A stretch of DNA of 6,531 nucleotides from Saprospiraceae bacterium (GTDB taxonomy: Bacteria > Bacteroidota > Bacteroidia > Chitinophagales > Saprospiraceae): the NCBI GenBank assembly GCA_013002625.1, contig JABDJE010000218.1:1-6531 (forward strand), given 5' to 3'. Positions 1-6,403 of the stretch are shown piece by piece. The translations under genes and the position numbers were made by a program. Within the stretch, counting starts at the first letter, position 1. The number at the start of each line of letters is the position of its first letter. The notes under the pieces were generated by a model. It did no database searches, was not told where the DNA came from, and saw nothing but the letters and a program-made list of their open reading frames with translations.

Positions 1-384
1 CTCAAAAGTGATTCTCTGAAAGTTGGCTCTATAATAACTTTTAATAACATCTACTATTCTTACAACAGTTATTCGATAGAAGAAGGTGCTGCCTATGAAT
101 TGGATGCCTTGGCTGAATATCTAGCAAATAACCCAAATGTCAGAATTGAACTTGTAGCACATACCGATGCCAGAGGCTATAGTGAATACAATCAGAATCT
201 TTCAAAAAAGCGCGCATCTGCCGCAAAAGATTACCTTATATTGAAAGGTATTGATGCACAACGCATCAAATTCAATGGCAAGGGTGAAACCGAGATTAGA
301 AACCATTGCAAGAATGGTGTACAATGTTCAGACGAAGACCATAATTACAATCGACGAACAGAAGTAATAATACTCTCCAAGTAG
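1..384 (+). CDS. OmpA-family peptidoglycan-binding C-terminal domain, 5'-truncated by the window edge
   Basis: The frame is open from base 1 (CTC) to the TAG at 382-384, giving 127 visible residues; the true start lies upstream of the window. A TTG at 100 could be read as a start, but the domain already begins before it, so it is internal. The visible part is an almost complete OmpA_C domain: the first strand (GSIITFNNIYY, 9-19), the HTDARG motif (54-59), the NLSKKRA motif (66-72), GIDAQRI (83-89), GKGE (93-96) and the closing NRRTEV (117-122). By family knowledge, Asp56 and Arg71 are the residues expected to hold diaminopimelate of peptidoglycan, so the protein should tether the outer membrane to the wall. 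An insert with Cys103 and Cys109 before NRR is common in Bacteroidota homologues and may be a disulfide. Such domains often end long proteins with TPR and PD40 repeats, but that part is not visible. It is followed after 29 bases by the DUF5686 gene on the same strand. Confidence 0.9.
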   Translation, partial: LKSDSLKVGSIITFNNIYYSYNSYSIEEGAAYELDALAEYLANNPNVRIELVAHTDARGYSEYNQNLSKKRASAAKDYLILKGIDAQRIKFNGKGETEIRNHCKNGVQCSDEDHNYNRRTEVIILSK

Positions 385-413
385 TTAACTTTATTGCGGT
401 TTAATACAATTAT

Positions 414-2864
414 ATGAAATACACATTTCTTTTATTTGCCCTTCTGGTATCTCAACTATTAGGTGCCCAAGTAACAGGAACAGTTCAAAGTGAAGATGGT
501 GAATACTTGTCTTATGTTAATATATACGTCAAAGGAAGCTCGGTAGGAACGACAACGAATATTGAGGGCCAATTCAATTTAAAATTAGAACAAGGCAGCT
601 ACGAAATAGTGTTTCAATATGTAGGATACAGGACCCAGACTGTGCCCATTATTCTGAGTAATGATTTTGTGGAATTAGATATCAGGATGCAAGAAGAATC
701 CTATGATCTTGAAGAGGTTGTAATATCCGCAGATGCAGAAGACCCTGCTTATGCCATCATTCGTAAGGCCCAGGCTAAACGTAAATACTATAAAGACCTT
801 ACGCCATCCTATAAATGCGATGCGTATGTCAGAGGTTTTAATAAGATTCTTGATGCACCAGAAAAAATTCTGGGCTTTGACATTGGCGATATGGAAGGCA
901 TGTTGGATTCAACCAGACAAGGTGTGGTATACCTTTCAGAATCCGTGTCTGAATTGTATAAAAGAAATGGTGATTTCAAAGAAGTGATGATCTCATCCAA
1001 GGTTTCTGGTGATGATCAGGGTTATAGTTTTAACAGTGCTAAAGAAATGAGCTTCGACTTTTATGAGAATTATATCGATCTCAATAAAAGGATAATCACA
1101 CCTATTGCTTCTGGAGCAATGACTTATTATGAATACAAATTAGAAGGGACTACGATTGATGAAAATGGCCAATGGGTCAACAAAATCAAGGTGATTCCAA
1201 AAAATGAATATGGCCCATGCTTCTATGGTTACATTTATATAAATGAAGACCTTTGGAATATAAATTCCATAGAACTTGGTGTGACGAGTAAATCTACTCA
1301 ATTGTCATTTATTGACTCATTAACGTTTACGCAGTCCTTTATCCCATTGACGAAGGATAATTGGATGCCTTTCTCAAATGTTATCAACTTTAAAATGCAA
1401 GCTTTGGGATTTGTATTGAAAGGAACGTTTGCTGCTGTGTACTCCAACTATATTACTGAAGGTATATCTGAAGATATTTTCAACAATGAAGTGTTTGTGG
1501 TACAAAAGGAAGCCAATGAAAGAGATGAAACCTACTGGGATACACTGAGGCCAATTCCATTAACCAGAGAAGAATCTATTGATTATGTGCGCAAAGATAG
1601 CATAAGAATTGTCAGAGAAAGCCCCGAGTATCTCGACTCCATTGACAAAATAAACAACAAGTTTAAATTGATGAGTTTGATTGGGGGATACAGCTATCGG
1701 AATTCTAATAAGTTTTCAAGTTTTACTTTCAATTCACCTTTAGCAGATGTGTCAGTTAATACGGTACAAGGGTGGAATGGCAGTATGGGGTTCACTTACA
1801 GAAAAGGCTTTGATAAGAATTATACGAAAGCAATTAATATCAATGGCAAAGTTGAATATGCCTTTTCTGAAAAACAATGGCGTCCAGAATTGTCATTATC
1901 CTATCGGGCCAATCGGCTGAATAATTTAAGATTTCAATTGAGTGGAGGAAAGGCCGTTCAACAAATAAACAGGATAGATCCCATTACCGACAGGCTCAAC
2001 TTTATAATGACACTGTTTTTCAGGCGTAACTACATGAAATTGTATGACAAAGAATATCTGCGCCTGGCCATGACAAGAGACATAGGCAACAACTTATTCT
2101 TACGCGCTTCATTTGATTATGAAGATCGCAGTGCCTTGACCAATATTTGGGATGGAGGACTATTTTATAAAGATTCAAGAACGTTTACGGATAATATTCC
2201 AGTTTTTGAACCGCACCAGGCTCTAATATTCAGAGCGTCGCTTAGAATTAAAATAGGAGAAAAGGTCTGGCGCTATCCTGATCGCAAATTTAGAGTTGGT
2301 TCGGCCTGGCCAACCTTTTGGGTGAATTATAAGAAAGGATTACCATGGATGGGCGGTGATGTGGATTACGATTTATTGTATGCCAGCATGTATGATAATT
2401 TTGATCTTGGAATAATAGGCAATAGCAGTCTGTATTTGGTGGCTGGTGATTTTATCAGAGGAGATGCCAATCAATTCATTGACTACTTTCATTTCCTGGG
2501 TAATCAGACGCACATAGGGTATCCCGCCCATTACGATACGCGATTTTTACTCCTACCCTATTATTCAAATAGTACAAATGGCTCTTTTTCACAGATTCAC
2601 TTACAACACAATTTCAACGGTTATATATTGAACAAGCTACCCTTATTCAGAGAGTTAGGATGGCAATTATGTCTCGGATACAAGTATTTAAATACCTCTG
2701 AACACCCTTTTTATGACGAATACCACATTGGGCTGGACAATATTGGTTTTAAGCTATTTAGATTGTTAAGGTTTGACTTTGTCTGGGCGAGAAATCTTGA
2801 TCCTGACTCAGGTTCATCAAACCGTCATTTCGGCGCTGTTTTAGGGATAAAAGCAGAATTATAG
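414..2864 (+). CDS. Outer-membrane protein with CarboxypepD_reg-like N-terminal domain and DUF5686 region
   Basis: The 816-residue product begins with a signal peptide (MKYTFLLFALLVSQLLGA, cleavage expected before Gln19). Residues 19 to about 105 form a carboxypeptidase-regulatory-like beta-sandwich, seen in VTGTVQSEDGEYLSYVNIYV, the GTTTNIEGQFNL turn and the YVGYRTQ strand, ending in the linker LEEVVIS. Such domains also precede TonB-dependent receptors, but no plug domain follows. Instead EDPAYAIIRKAQAKRKYY (109-126) opens a DUF5686 region that runs to the C-terminus. Its second half is rich in alternating aromatic and polar strands, as in an outer-membrane beta-barrel. The length of about 800 residues is usual for this Bacteroidota family. 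The biochemical role is not established; a barrel for envelope maintenance or transport is inference. The start is the ATG directly before the signal peptide; no Shine-Dalgarno is visible. With 29 bases after the OmpA-family gene and the same strand, cotranscription is plausible. Confidence 0.9.
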   Translation: MKYTFLLFALLVSQLLGAQVTGTVQSEDGEYLSYVNIYVKGSSVGTTTNIEGQFNLKLEQGSYEIVFQYVGYRTQTVPIILSNDFVELDIRMQEESYDLEEVVISADAEDPAYAIIRKAQAKRKYYKDLTPSYKCDAYVRGFNKILDAPEKILGFDIGDMEGMLDSTRQGVVYLSESVSELYKRNGDFKEVMISSKVSGDDQGYSFNSAKEMSFDFYENYIDLNKRIITPIASGAMTYYEYKLEGTTIDENGQWVNKIKVIPKNEYGPCFYGYIYINEDLWNINSIELGVTSKSTQLSFIDSLTFTQSFIPLTKDNWMPFSNVINFKMQALGFVLKGTFAAVYSNYITEGISEDIFNNEVFVVQKEANERDETYWDTLRPIPLTREESIDYVRKDSIRIVRESPEYLDSIDKINNKFKLMSLIGGYSYRNSNKFSSFTFNSPLADVSVNTVQGWNGSMGFTYRKGFDKNYTKAININGKVEYAFSEKQWRPELSLSYRANRLNNLRFQLSGGKAVQQINRIDPITDRLNFIMTLFFRRNYMKLYDKEYLRLAMTRDIGNNLFLRASFDYEDRSALTNIWDGGLFYKDSRTFTDNIPVFEPHQALIFRASLRIKIGEKVWRYPDRKFRVGSAWPTFWVNYKKGLPWMGGDVDYDLLYASMYDNFDLGIIGNSSLYLVAGDFIRGDANQFIDYFHFLGNQTHIGYPAHYDTRFLLLPYYSNSTNGSFSQIHLQHNFNGYILNKLPLFRELGWQLCLGYKYLNTSEHPFYDEYHIGLDNIGFKLFRLLRFDFVWARNLDPDSGSSNRHFGAVLGIKAEL

Positions 2865-2914
2865 ATTATACACATTATAAAATGTTGTAATTTGAAGGTT
2901 CTAAATAACCTATA

Positions 2915-3340
2915 ATGACCAAGAATATTTTTAAGTGTGTGTTAATGTTTTCCTTACTGTTAAGCTCTTTTTTAACCTTTTCTCAAGCAAGCCAGGCTGA
3001 AAAATTAGCTGATGCCCAATTGAAGGCCTATAATGAAAGAAATCTGGATGCCTTTATGAAAGTATTCGCAAAGGACATAAAGATTTATGACGATTTGTCT
3101 AAATACAACGTCACCAATCGTGAGGCGATGGAAACCAATTATAAAATGTGGTTTAACAGTGTCTCTTATCTTAAATGTGAGGTGATAGATAGGATTTCAG
3201 CAGGAGATACTGTAATTGACTATGAAAAAGTGACCTACCAAAAGCATGGTGAAGCGCAACAGGAAATGCATGCCATTGCTATTTACAGAATCAGTGGCAA
3301 TAAAATAACTGAAGTTTCTTTTATCAGGCCTAAATATTAA
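2915..3340 (+). CDS. Secreted NTF2-like (SnoaL-type) small protein
   Basis: The 141-residue product has an N-terminal signal peptide (Lys-containing start, hydrophobic core about 8-22, likely cleavage near Ser23-Gln24). The mature part looks like a single NTF2/SnoaL fold. A first helix has the family pattern QLKAYNERNLDAFMKVFAKD (35-54), followed by a strand with KIYDD (56-60), a helix around REAMETNYKMWF (69-80), and the paired strands CEVIDRISAGDTVIDYEKVTY and MHAIAIYRISGNKITEVSFI. The family covers steroid isomerases, polyketide cyclases and many non-enzymatic ligand-binding proteins, so the substrate cannot be read from the sequence. A signal peptide fits export to the periplasm. It lies 50 bases after the DUF5686 gene and may be in its transcript or have its own promoter. 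Its TAA (3338-3340) overlaps the stop of the opposing gene by 4 bases. Confidence 0.85.
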   Translation: MTKNIFKCVLMFSLLLSSFLTFSQASQAEKLADAQLKAYNERNLDAFMKVFAKDIKIYDDLSKYNVTNREAMETNYKMWFNSVSYLKCEVIDRISAGDTVIDYEKVTYQKHGEAQQEMHAIAIYRISGNKITEVSFIRPKY

Positions 3341-4254
3341 TTGATCGCGATCGTTACTGATACATAGGGAATCCCTATAATATTGCCGGTGTCTTCTGTT
3401 GGACGCCATAGCCCTACATTGAATGCACTACCTGGTTTCTTGAAATGAATTCTTAACCCTGCAGAAAGCAAAGCAATTGAATCGTCGAATCCGCTGCTTT
3501 CGAATATTATCCAGTTCTCTGAGATAAAACTTAGTTTTGGCCCCAGGCGCTGCATGGTCGAAATACTAATCGGAACGATTGAATTATCAAACCCATCATT
3601 TGAACTCCAACCTATTCCTGAACTAAGCGAGAAGTTATTGTTACGGTGTCCAATTGTAACAGTTCCAGTAATAAAGCCAAATGAGTTAAAATTGGCTTCT
3701 GGAGCTGTAAAAATTGTTGCGCCTACTGCAAATGCCCCTGTATTATTTTTAAAGGGCATACTATACTTTGGAGCAATATATAATACGGGAAGATTTGAAG
3801 CAAACAAAAGTGAGGCTATTTCGCCTCCCATTGAAATAGAAAAATTATCAGTTATACCAGTTGTATAGGTATTCCAGAAAACATAAATATTTTCATAGTA
3901 AGATTGCCCCTTTTTTAAATTATAAGCGCTCTGTCCAACAATATGGTGGGTTGAGTTATGATAATCAATGGTAACACCTTTGATATCCTTGTCTTTTTCA
4001 GTTTGTCTAATAAGTTCTGTCTTTTTAATCCGCTCAATTTCTATATTCAACCTTCCCAGTGTCGGGGATTCAATGATCCATACATCATCATTAGATGAGA
4101 TCAACTCGCCTCTTATCACAGAACCATCTGTCAATGTGATATCCACGGTTCTGTTATACTTTACTGTGTCGCTTTCTTCAGATTGAGCATTCATATTACT
4201 TGTAATACAAACAGCAATAACAACGAAGAAATAAATTAGCTTTTTCATGTACAA
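3337..4254 (-). CDS. Secreted or outer-membrane beta-rich protein of unknown function
   Basis: I do not recognise a named family. The 305-residue product starts with a signal peptide (KKLIYFFVVIAVCIT, likely cleavage after Ala23 in NMNA-Q). Residues 35-82 form a small beta-strand module (VDITLTDGSVIRGELIS, then WIIESPTLGRLNIEIERIKK) resembling an SH3/LSm-like barrel by pattern only. From about 105 the text changes to SAYNLKKGQSYYENIYVFWN and GITDNFSISMGGEI, a pattern I recall from uncharacterised Bacteroidota membrane-barrel proteins. The rest is alternating Gly-rich strands ending in VSVTIAIN. An outer-membrane beta-barrel is therefore inferred, although the C-terminal residue is Asn rather than the usual aromatic. 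Two starts are possible: ATG at 4254 (MYMKK) and ATG at 4248 (MKK); the second gives the more usual signal peptide. The gene is divergent from the MBL-fold gene over 88 bases and convergent, with stop overlap, to the NTF2-like gene. Confidence 0.8.
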   Translation of the reverse strand: MYMKKLIYFFVVIAVCITSNMNAQSEESDTVKYNRTVDITLTDGSVIRGELISSNDDVWIIESPTLGRLNIEIERIKKTELIRQTEKDKDIKGVTIDYHNSTHHIVGQSAYNLKKGQSYYENIYVFWNTYTTGITDNFSISMGGEIASLLFASNLPVLYIAPKYSMPFKNNTGAFAVGATIFTAPEANFNSFGFITGTVTIGHRNNNFSLSSGIGWSSNDGFDNSIVPISISTMQRLGPKLSFISENWIIFESSGFDDSIALLSAGLRIHFKKPGSAFNVGLWRPTEDTGNIIGIPYVSVTIAIN

Positions 4255-4342
4255 AATTTAAAAGATAGTTATAGACGAATCACAACCGAATATAAAGGTT
4301 GCATTAAAAAATGATATTTTGTGTATTCAGAATTGACAGAAT
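4255..4342. promoter_or_regulatory. Divergent intergenic region expected to hold two promoters
   Basis: These 88 bases separate two genes read outward, so promoters for both should lie here. An inverted repeat CAACC-N9-GGTTG (4283-4301) sits near the middle. On the + strand, TTG (4299-4301) is followed after 13 bases by TATTTTG (4315-4321), 21 bases before the MBL start. On the - strand, TTG of the other arm is followed after 15 bases by TATCTTTT (4267-4260). Both resemble the Bacteroidota TTG / TAnnTTTG promoter, but the spacing is shorter than the usual 17-23 and the -7 matches are imperfect. The region is a sure intergenic space; the individual boxes are only candidates. Confidence 0.35.
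4283..4301. repeat. Inverted repeat CAACC-N9-GGTTG
   Basis: Five-base arms at 4283-4287 and 4297-4301 are perfect inverted copies around the nine bases GAATATAAA. They are among the few GC-containing words in this AT-rich spacer. It could be an operator for a dimeric regulator or a chance match. Confidence 0.3.
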
Positions 4343-5752
4343 ATGGAAATTAAATTTGCAGGAGCAGCTCAGATGGTTACAGGATCCTCGCATTTGTTAA
4401 CACTCGACAATGGGTTTAGAATATTAATGGATTGTGGACTTTGTCAAGGAAAAGGCCGGCATATTTGGGACTTAAATAATACATGGCATTTCGATCCCAA
4501 AACTGTGGATTGTATGATACTTTCTCATGCCCATATAGATCATAGTGGTCGTATCCCACAATTGGTTAAAGAAGGATTTTCAGGGACGATTCATGCTACC
4601 CATGCAACACGTTCGTTGTGCTCCATCATGCTGTTAGACTCTGCTAAAATTCAGGAAAGGGATGTGGAATGGTATAATCGACGCATCAAAAATAAACGGA
4701 AAAAGAAAAACAAAGACTTTAGAGTCCCTTTATATACCGCACCCGACGTAGCGCCTGCATTGGAATTATTTGAAGGACACAGTTATAACAAATGGTTTCA
4801 TATCGCTGAAGATGTTGAAGTTTGCTTCCGTGATCAAGGTCATATTCTGGGAAGTGCCAGTGTCACGCTAAGATTTAAGCGTGGAAACAAAGACGTATAC
4901 TTCGGCTTTACAGGAGATATAGGAAGACCGGACAGGCCTATTTTAAGAGATCCTGTCCAGATGCCAGAAGTGGATTACCTCATTTGCGAATCAACCTACG
5001 GAGATAAAGAACACGAATCACCCCCGGAACAATCACAAGCTTTCCTTGATATTGTAAAAGAAGCCTGCTGTGAAAAAAAAGGGAAGCTAATAATCCCTGC
5101 TTTCAGTATTGGACGGACACAAGAGATTATTTACATGCTGGACAAACTTGAAAATAATGGTCTGCTCCCTGAGATTCCTGTATATGTGGATAGCCCATTG
5201 GCCGTAAATGCCACCCATATTTACGGCACACATCCGGAATGTTATGATAATAATCTTTATGAATATATGTTGAAGGATGACAACCCATTCGGATTTAATG
5301 ACCTCACATATATTCGAGATGTAGCTGCCTCCAAAGCACTCAACCATACAGATGAAGCTTGTATAATCATAAGTTCAAGCGGCATGATGAATGCAGGACG
5401 TGTCAAACATCACCTTTTCAATAGCATCGATGATCCAAAGAACACATTTCTAATTGTAGGATACTGTTCACCGGATACACCTGGCGGCATGTTGAAAAAT
5501 GGTATTGAAGAAATAAAGTTATTCGGAGAAATAAAACCTGTTCGGGCGACTGTTAAGACAATGGACTCATTCTCAGCGCATGGAGACCGAAAGGAAATGA
5601 AAGAGTTTATTTCCAACCAAAAAAGATTGAAAAAATTATTTTTGGTGCACGGAGAGCTAGACAGACAAAGTAAATTCAAAGACTATTTGAATGAAAATGG
5701 CAATTTTGGTGATATCCAAATTCCAGCTTTAGGAGATAGTTTTGAATTATGA
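4343..5752 (+). CDS. MBL-fold beta-CASP RNA metallo-hydrolase (CPSF73/Ysh1-like)
   Basis: The 469-residue cytoplasmic product has all the metal and catalytic motifs of the beta-CASP branch of metallo-beta-lactamases. Asp30 (LMDCG) is motif 1, HAHIDH (62-67) motif 2, His167 (QGHILGSAS) motif 3 and Asp192 (FTGDIG) motif 4. The beta-CASP insertion follows, with Glu216 in ESTYG as motif A, then PAFSIGRTQE (252-261), SPLA (284-287) and SSSGMMNAGR (344-353). His413 in SAHGD is motif B and His436 in LVHGE motif C. Two zinc ions should be bound, and the expected reaction is endo- or exonucleolytic RNA cleavage, as for the Thermus homologue TTHA0252. It is not RNase J by layout, and no DNA-repair (Pso2-like) feature is seen. 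A strongly basic run (113-124, nine Lys/Arg of twelve) may help bind RNA. The start follows the divergent promoter region, and the stop overlaps the opposing pterin-synthase gene by 6 bases. Confidence 0.93.
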   Translation: MEIKFAGAAQMVTGSSHLLTLDNGFRILMDCGLCQGKGRHIWDLNNTWHFDPKTVDCMILSHAHIDHSGRIPQLVKEGFSGTIHATHATRSLCSIMLLDSAKIQERDVEWYNRRIKNKRKKKNKDFRVPLYTAPDVAPALELFEGHSYNKWFHIAEDVEVCFRDQGHILGSASVTLRFKRGNKDVYFGFTGDIGRPDRPILRDPVQMPEVDYLICESTYGDKEHESPPEQSQAFLDIVKEACCEKKGKLIIPAFSIGRTQEIIYMLDKLENNGLLPEIPVYVDSPLAVNATHIYGTHPECYDNNLYEYMLKDDNPFGFNDLTYIRDVAASKALNHTDEACIIISSSGMMNAGRVKHHLFNSIDDPKNTFLIVGYCSPDTPGGMLKNGIEEIKLFGEIKPVRATVKTMDSFSAHGDRKEMKEFISNQKRLKKLFLVHGELDRQSKFKDYLNENGNFGDIQIPALGDSFEL

Positions 5753-6160
5753 TTCTGGAGGATAAATCACTGAGTTTCTTGAAGTCTCCCATAGTCGTAC
5801 TTTGATATCATATCTGGCATCGATCCGATTTCGAAGCAACTCATAGATTTTAATGCAGATATTTTCGGCTGATGGATTAATATCTTTGTACTCTGGACAA
5901 TCCAAGTTGAGATTTTTGTGATCATAACGATCTTCCACCTCTTCCACAATGATTTGCTTCAATTCTCCCAAATCAAACAAATATCCTGTCTCAGGGTCTA
6001 TTTCTCCGGTCAAATAAACCTCAAGTTCATAGTTGTGCCCATGGTAGTTTGGGTTATTACACTTCCCAAATACTGCTTTGTTCTTTTCATCCGACCAATT
6101 ATCATTGTGTAGCCTGTGTGCGGCATTGAAATGGGCCCATCTGCAAATAGTAGCTCTCAT
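5747..6160 (-). CDS. queD: 6-pyruvoyl-/6-carboxy-tetrahydropterin synthase family protein (QueD/PTPS)
   Basis: The 137-residue product is a full-length member of the PTPS/QueD family, which acts on dihydroneopterin triphosphate. Zinc ligands are His15 (NAAHRL) and His40 and His42 of the HGHNYELEV motif; Cys34 (FGKCNNPN) is the expected catalytic thiol, Asp80-His81 (YDHKNLN) the proton relay, and Glu125 (WETSRN) anchors the pterin. The spacing is Cys-x5-His-Gly-His, as in mammalian PTPS (CNNPNGHGH), rather than the Cys-x3-HGH that I associate with canonical queuosine QueD. The product may therefore be 6-pyruvoyl-tetrahydropterin, a side-chain-cleaved pterin, or 6-carboxytetrahydropterin. The symbol queD is the usual database label and is tentative here. 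No other queuosine gene (queC, queE, queF) or folE is in the window. The start is the ATG at 6160; the next gene upstream, holB-like, is divergent. The TAA stop lies inside the end of the MBL gene. Confidence 0.92.
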   Translation of the reverse strand: MRATICRWAHFNAAHRLHNDNWSDEKNKAVFGKCNNPNYHGHNYELEVYLTGEIDPETGYLFDLGELKQIIVEEVEDRYDHKNLNLDCPEYKDINPSAENICIKIYELLRNRIDARYDIKVRLWETSRNSVIYPPES

Positions 6161-6184
6161 CTTTTAAATATTACTTATAGCACC

Positions 6185-6194
6185 TGTTATAACA
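6185..6194. repeat. 10-base perfect palindrome TGTTATAACA
   Basis: It is centred about 29 bases upstream of the pterin-synthase start on the - strand, where a regulator could act. A palindrome of this length is not rare in AT-rich DNA, so the role is uncertain. Confidence 0.25.
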
Positions 6195-6222
6195 CGCAAA
6201 AGCCATAATTGATGCGATTTAT

Positions 6223-6232
6223 CTAAATTTAG
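6223..6232. repeat. 10-base perfect palindrome CTAAATTTAG
   Basis: This second perfect palindrome in the same divergent spacer is made mostly of A and T. It may be an operator half of the region or a chance occurrence. Confidence 0.2.
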
Positions 6233-6387
6233 TCGTAATTTGTTAGTGTATTCTTGATGTTGCGCAGAAATTTGTGAGTTAGACAGGAATACTATAGGTG
6301 TAGACATTCACATTCGATATATAGCTGATTAAACTAATTTATCGCAATACTTTGAATTATACCCTGATTATCAAGCATTTATATAAC

Positions 6388-6399
6388 TTGAATATTCAA
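6388..6399. repeat. 12-base perfect palindrome TTGAATATTCAA before the holB-like start
   Basis: The palindrome ends four bases before the ATG at 6404, so it would lie in the leader of the mRNA or close to a promoter. It is the longest perfect palindrome that I noticed in the window's non-coding DNA. It could bind a dimeric regulator; with no loop it is a poor RNA hairpin. Confidence 0.3.
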
Positions 6400-6403
6400 T
6401 GGT

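Larger units (their letters stand above)
6161..6403. promoter_or_regulatory. Divergent intergenic region between the pterin synthase and holB-like genes
   Basis: These 243 AT-rich bases contain no open frame with coding character on either strand and no RNA gene that I can recognise. Promoters for both flanking genes are expected here. TACTTTG at 6348-6354, 49 bases before the holB-like start, resembles the Bacteroidota -7 box but has no TTG at proper distance. Three perfect palindromes are present (6185-6194, 6223-6232 and 6388-6399), each listed as a separate feature. Confidence 0.4.

Noticed and set aside
100..384. A 94-residue gene starting at TTG 100
   Set aside because: The frame is open to base 1 and the OmpA domain begins before 100; TTG is an internal Leu codon.
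733..1000. Small open frames on both strands inside the DUF5686 gene
   Set aside because: They lie fully inside a strongly supported gene and have no recognisable protein character.
2866..2880. Hairpin TTATA-CACAT-TATAA after the DUF5686 gene as a terminator
   Set aside because: The stem is five A/T pairs with no following T run, too weak to call.
3343..3352. Palindrome GATCGCGATC beside the shared stop codons
   Set aside because: It encodes Ile-Ala-Ile at the C-terminus of the barrel protein and has no loop; a coding coincidence is the simpler reading.
3197..3409. A - strand 70-residue open frame over the convergent junction
   Set aside because: It is antisense to the NTF2-like gene and overlaps the 3' end of the barrel gene; no domain or signal is visible.
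3554..4186. Two + strand open frames opposite the barrel gene
   Set aside because: They are antisense shadows; the - strand frame has a signal peptide and strand pattern, these do not.
5087..5679. Two - strand open frames opposite the MBL gene
   Set aside because: They are antisense to a gene with all catalytic motifs intact.
5767..6112. Additional open frames on both strands over the pterin-synthase gene
   Set aside because: The real frame has the full set of zinc and catalytic residues; these have none.
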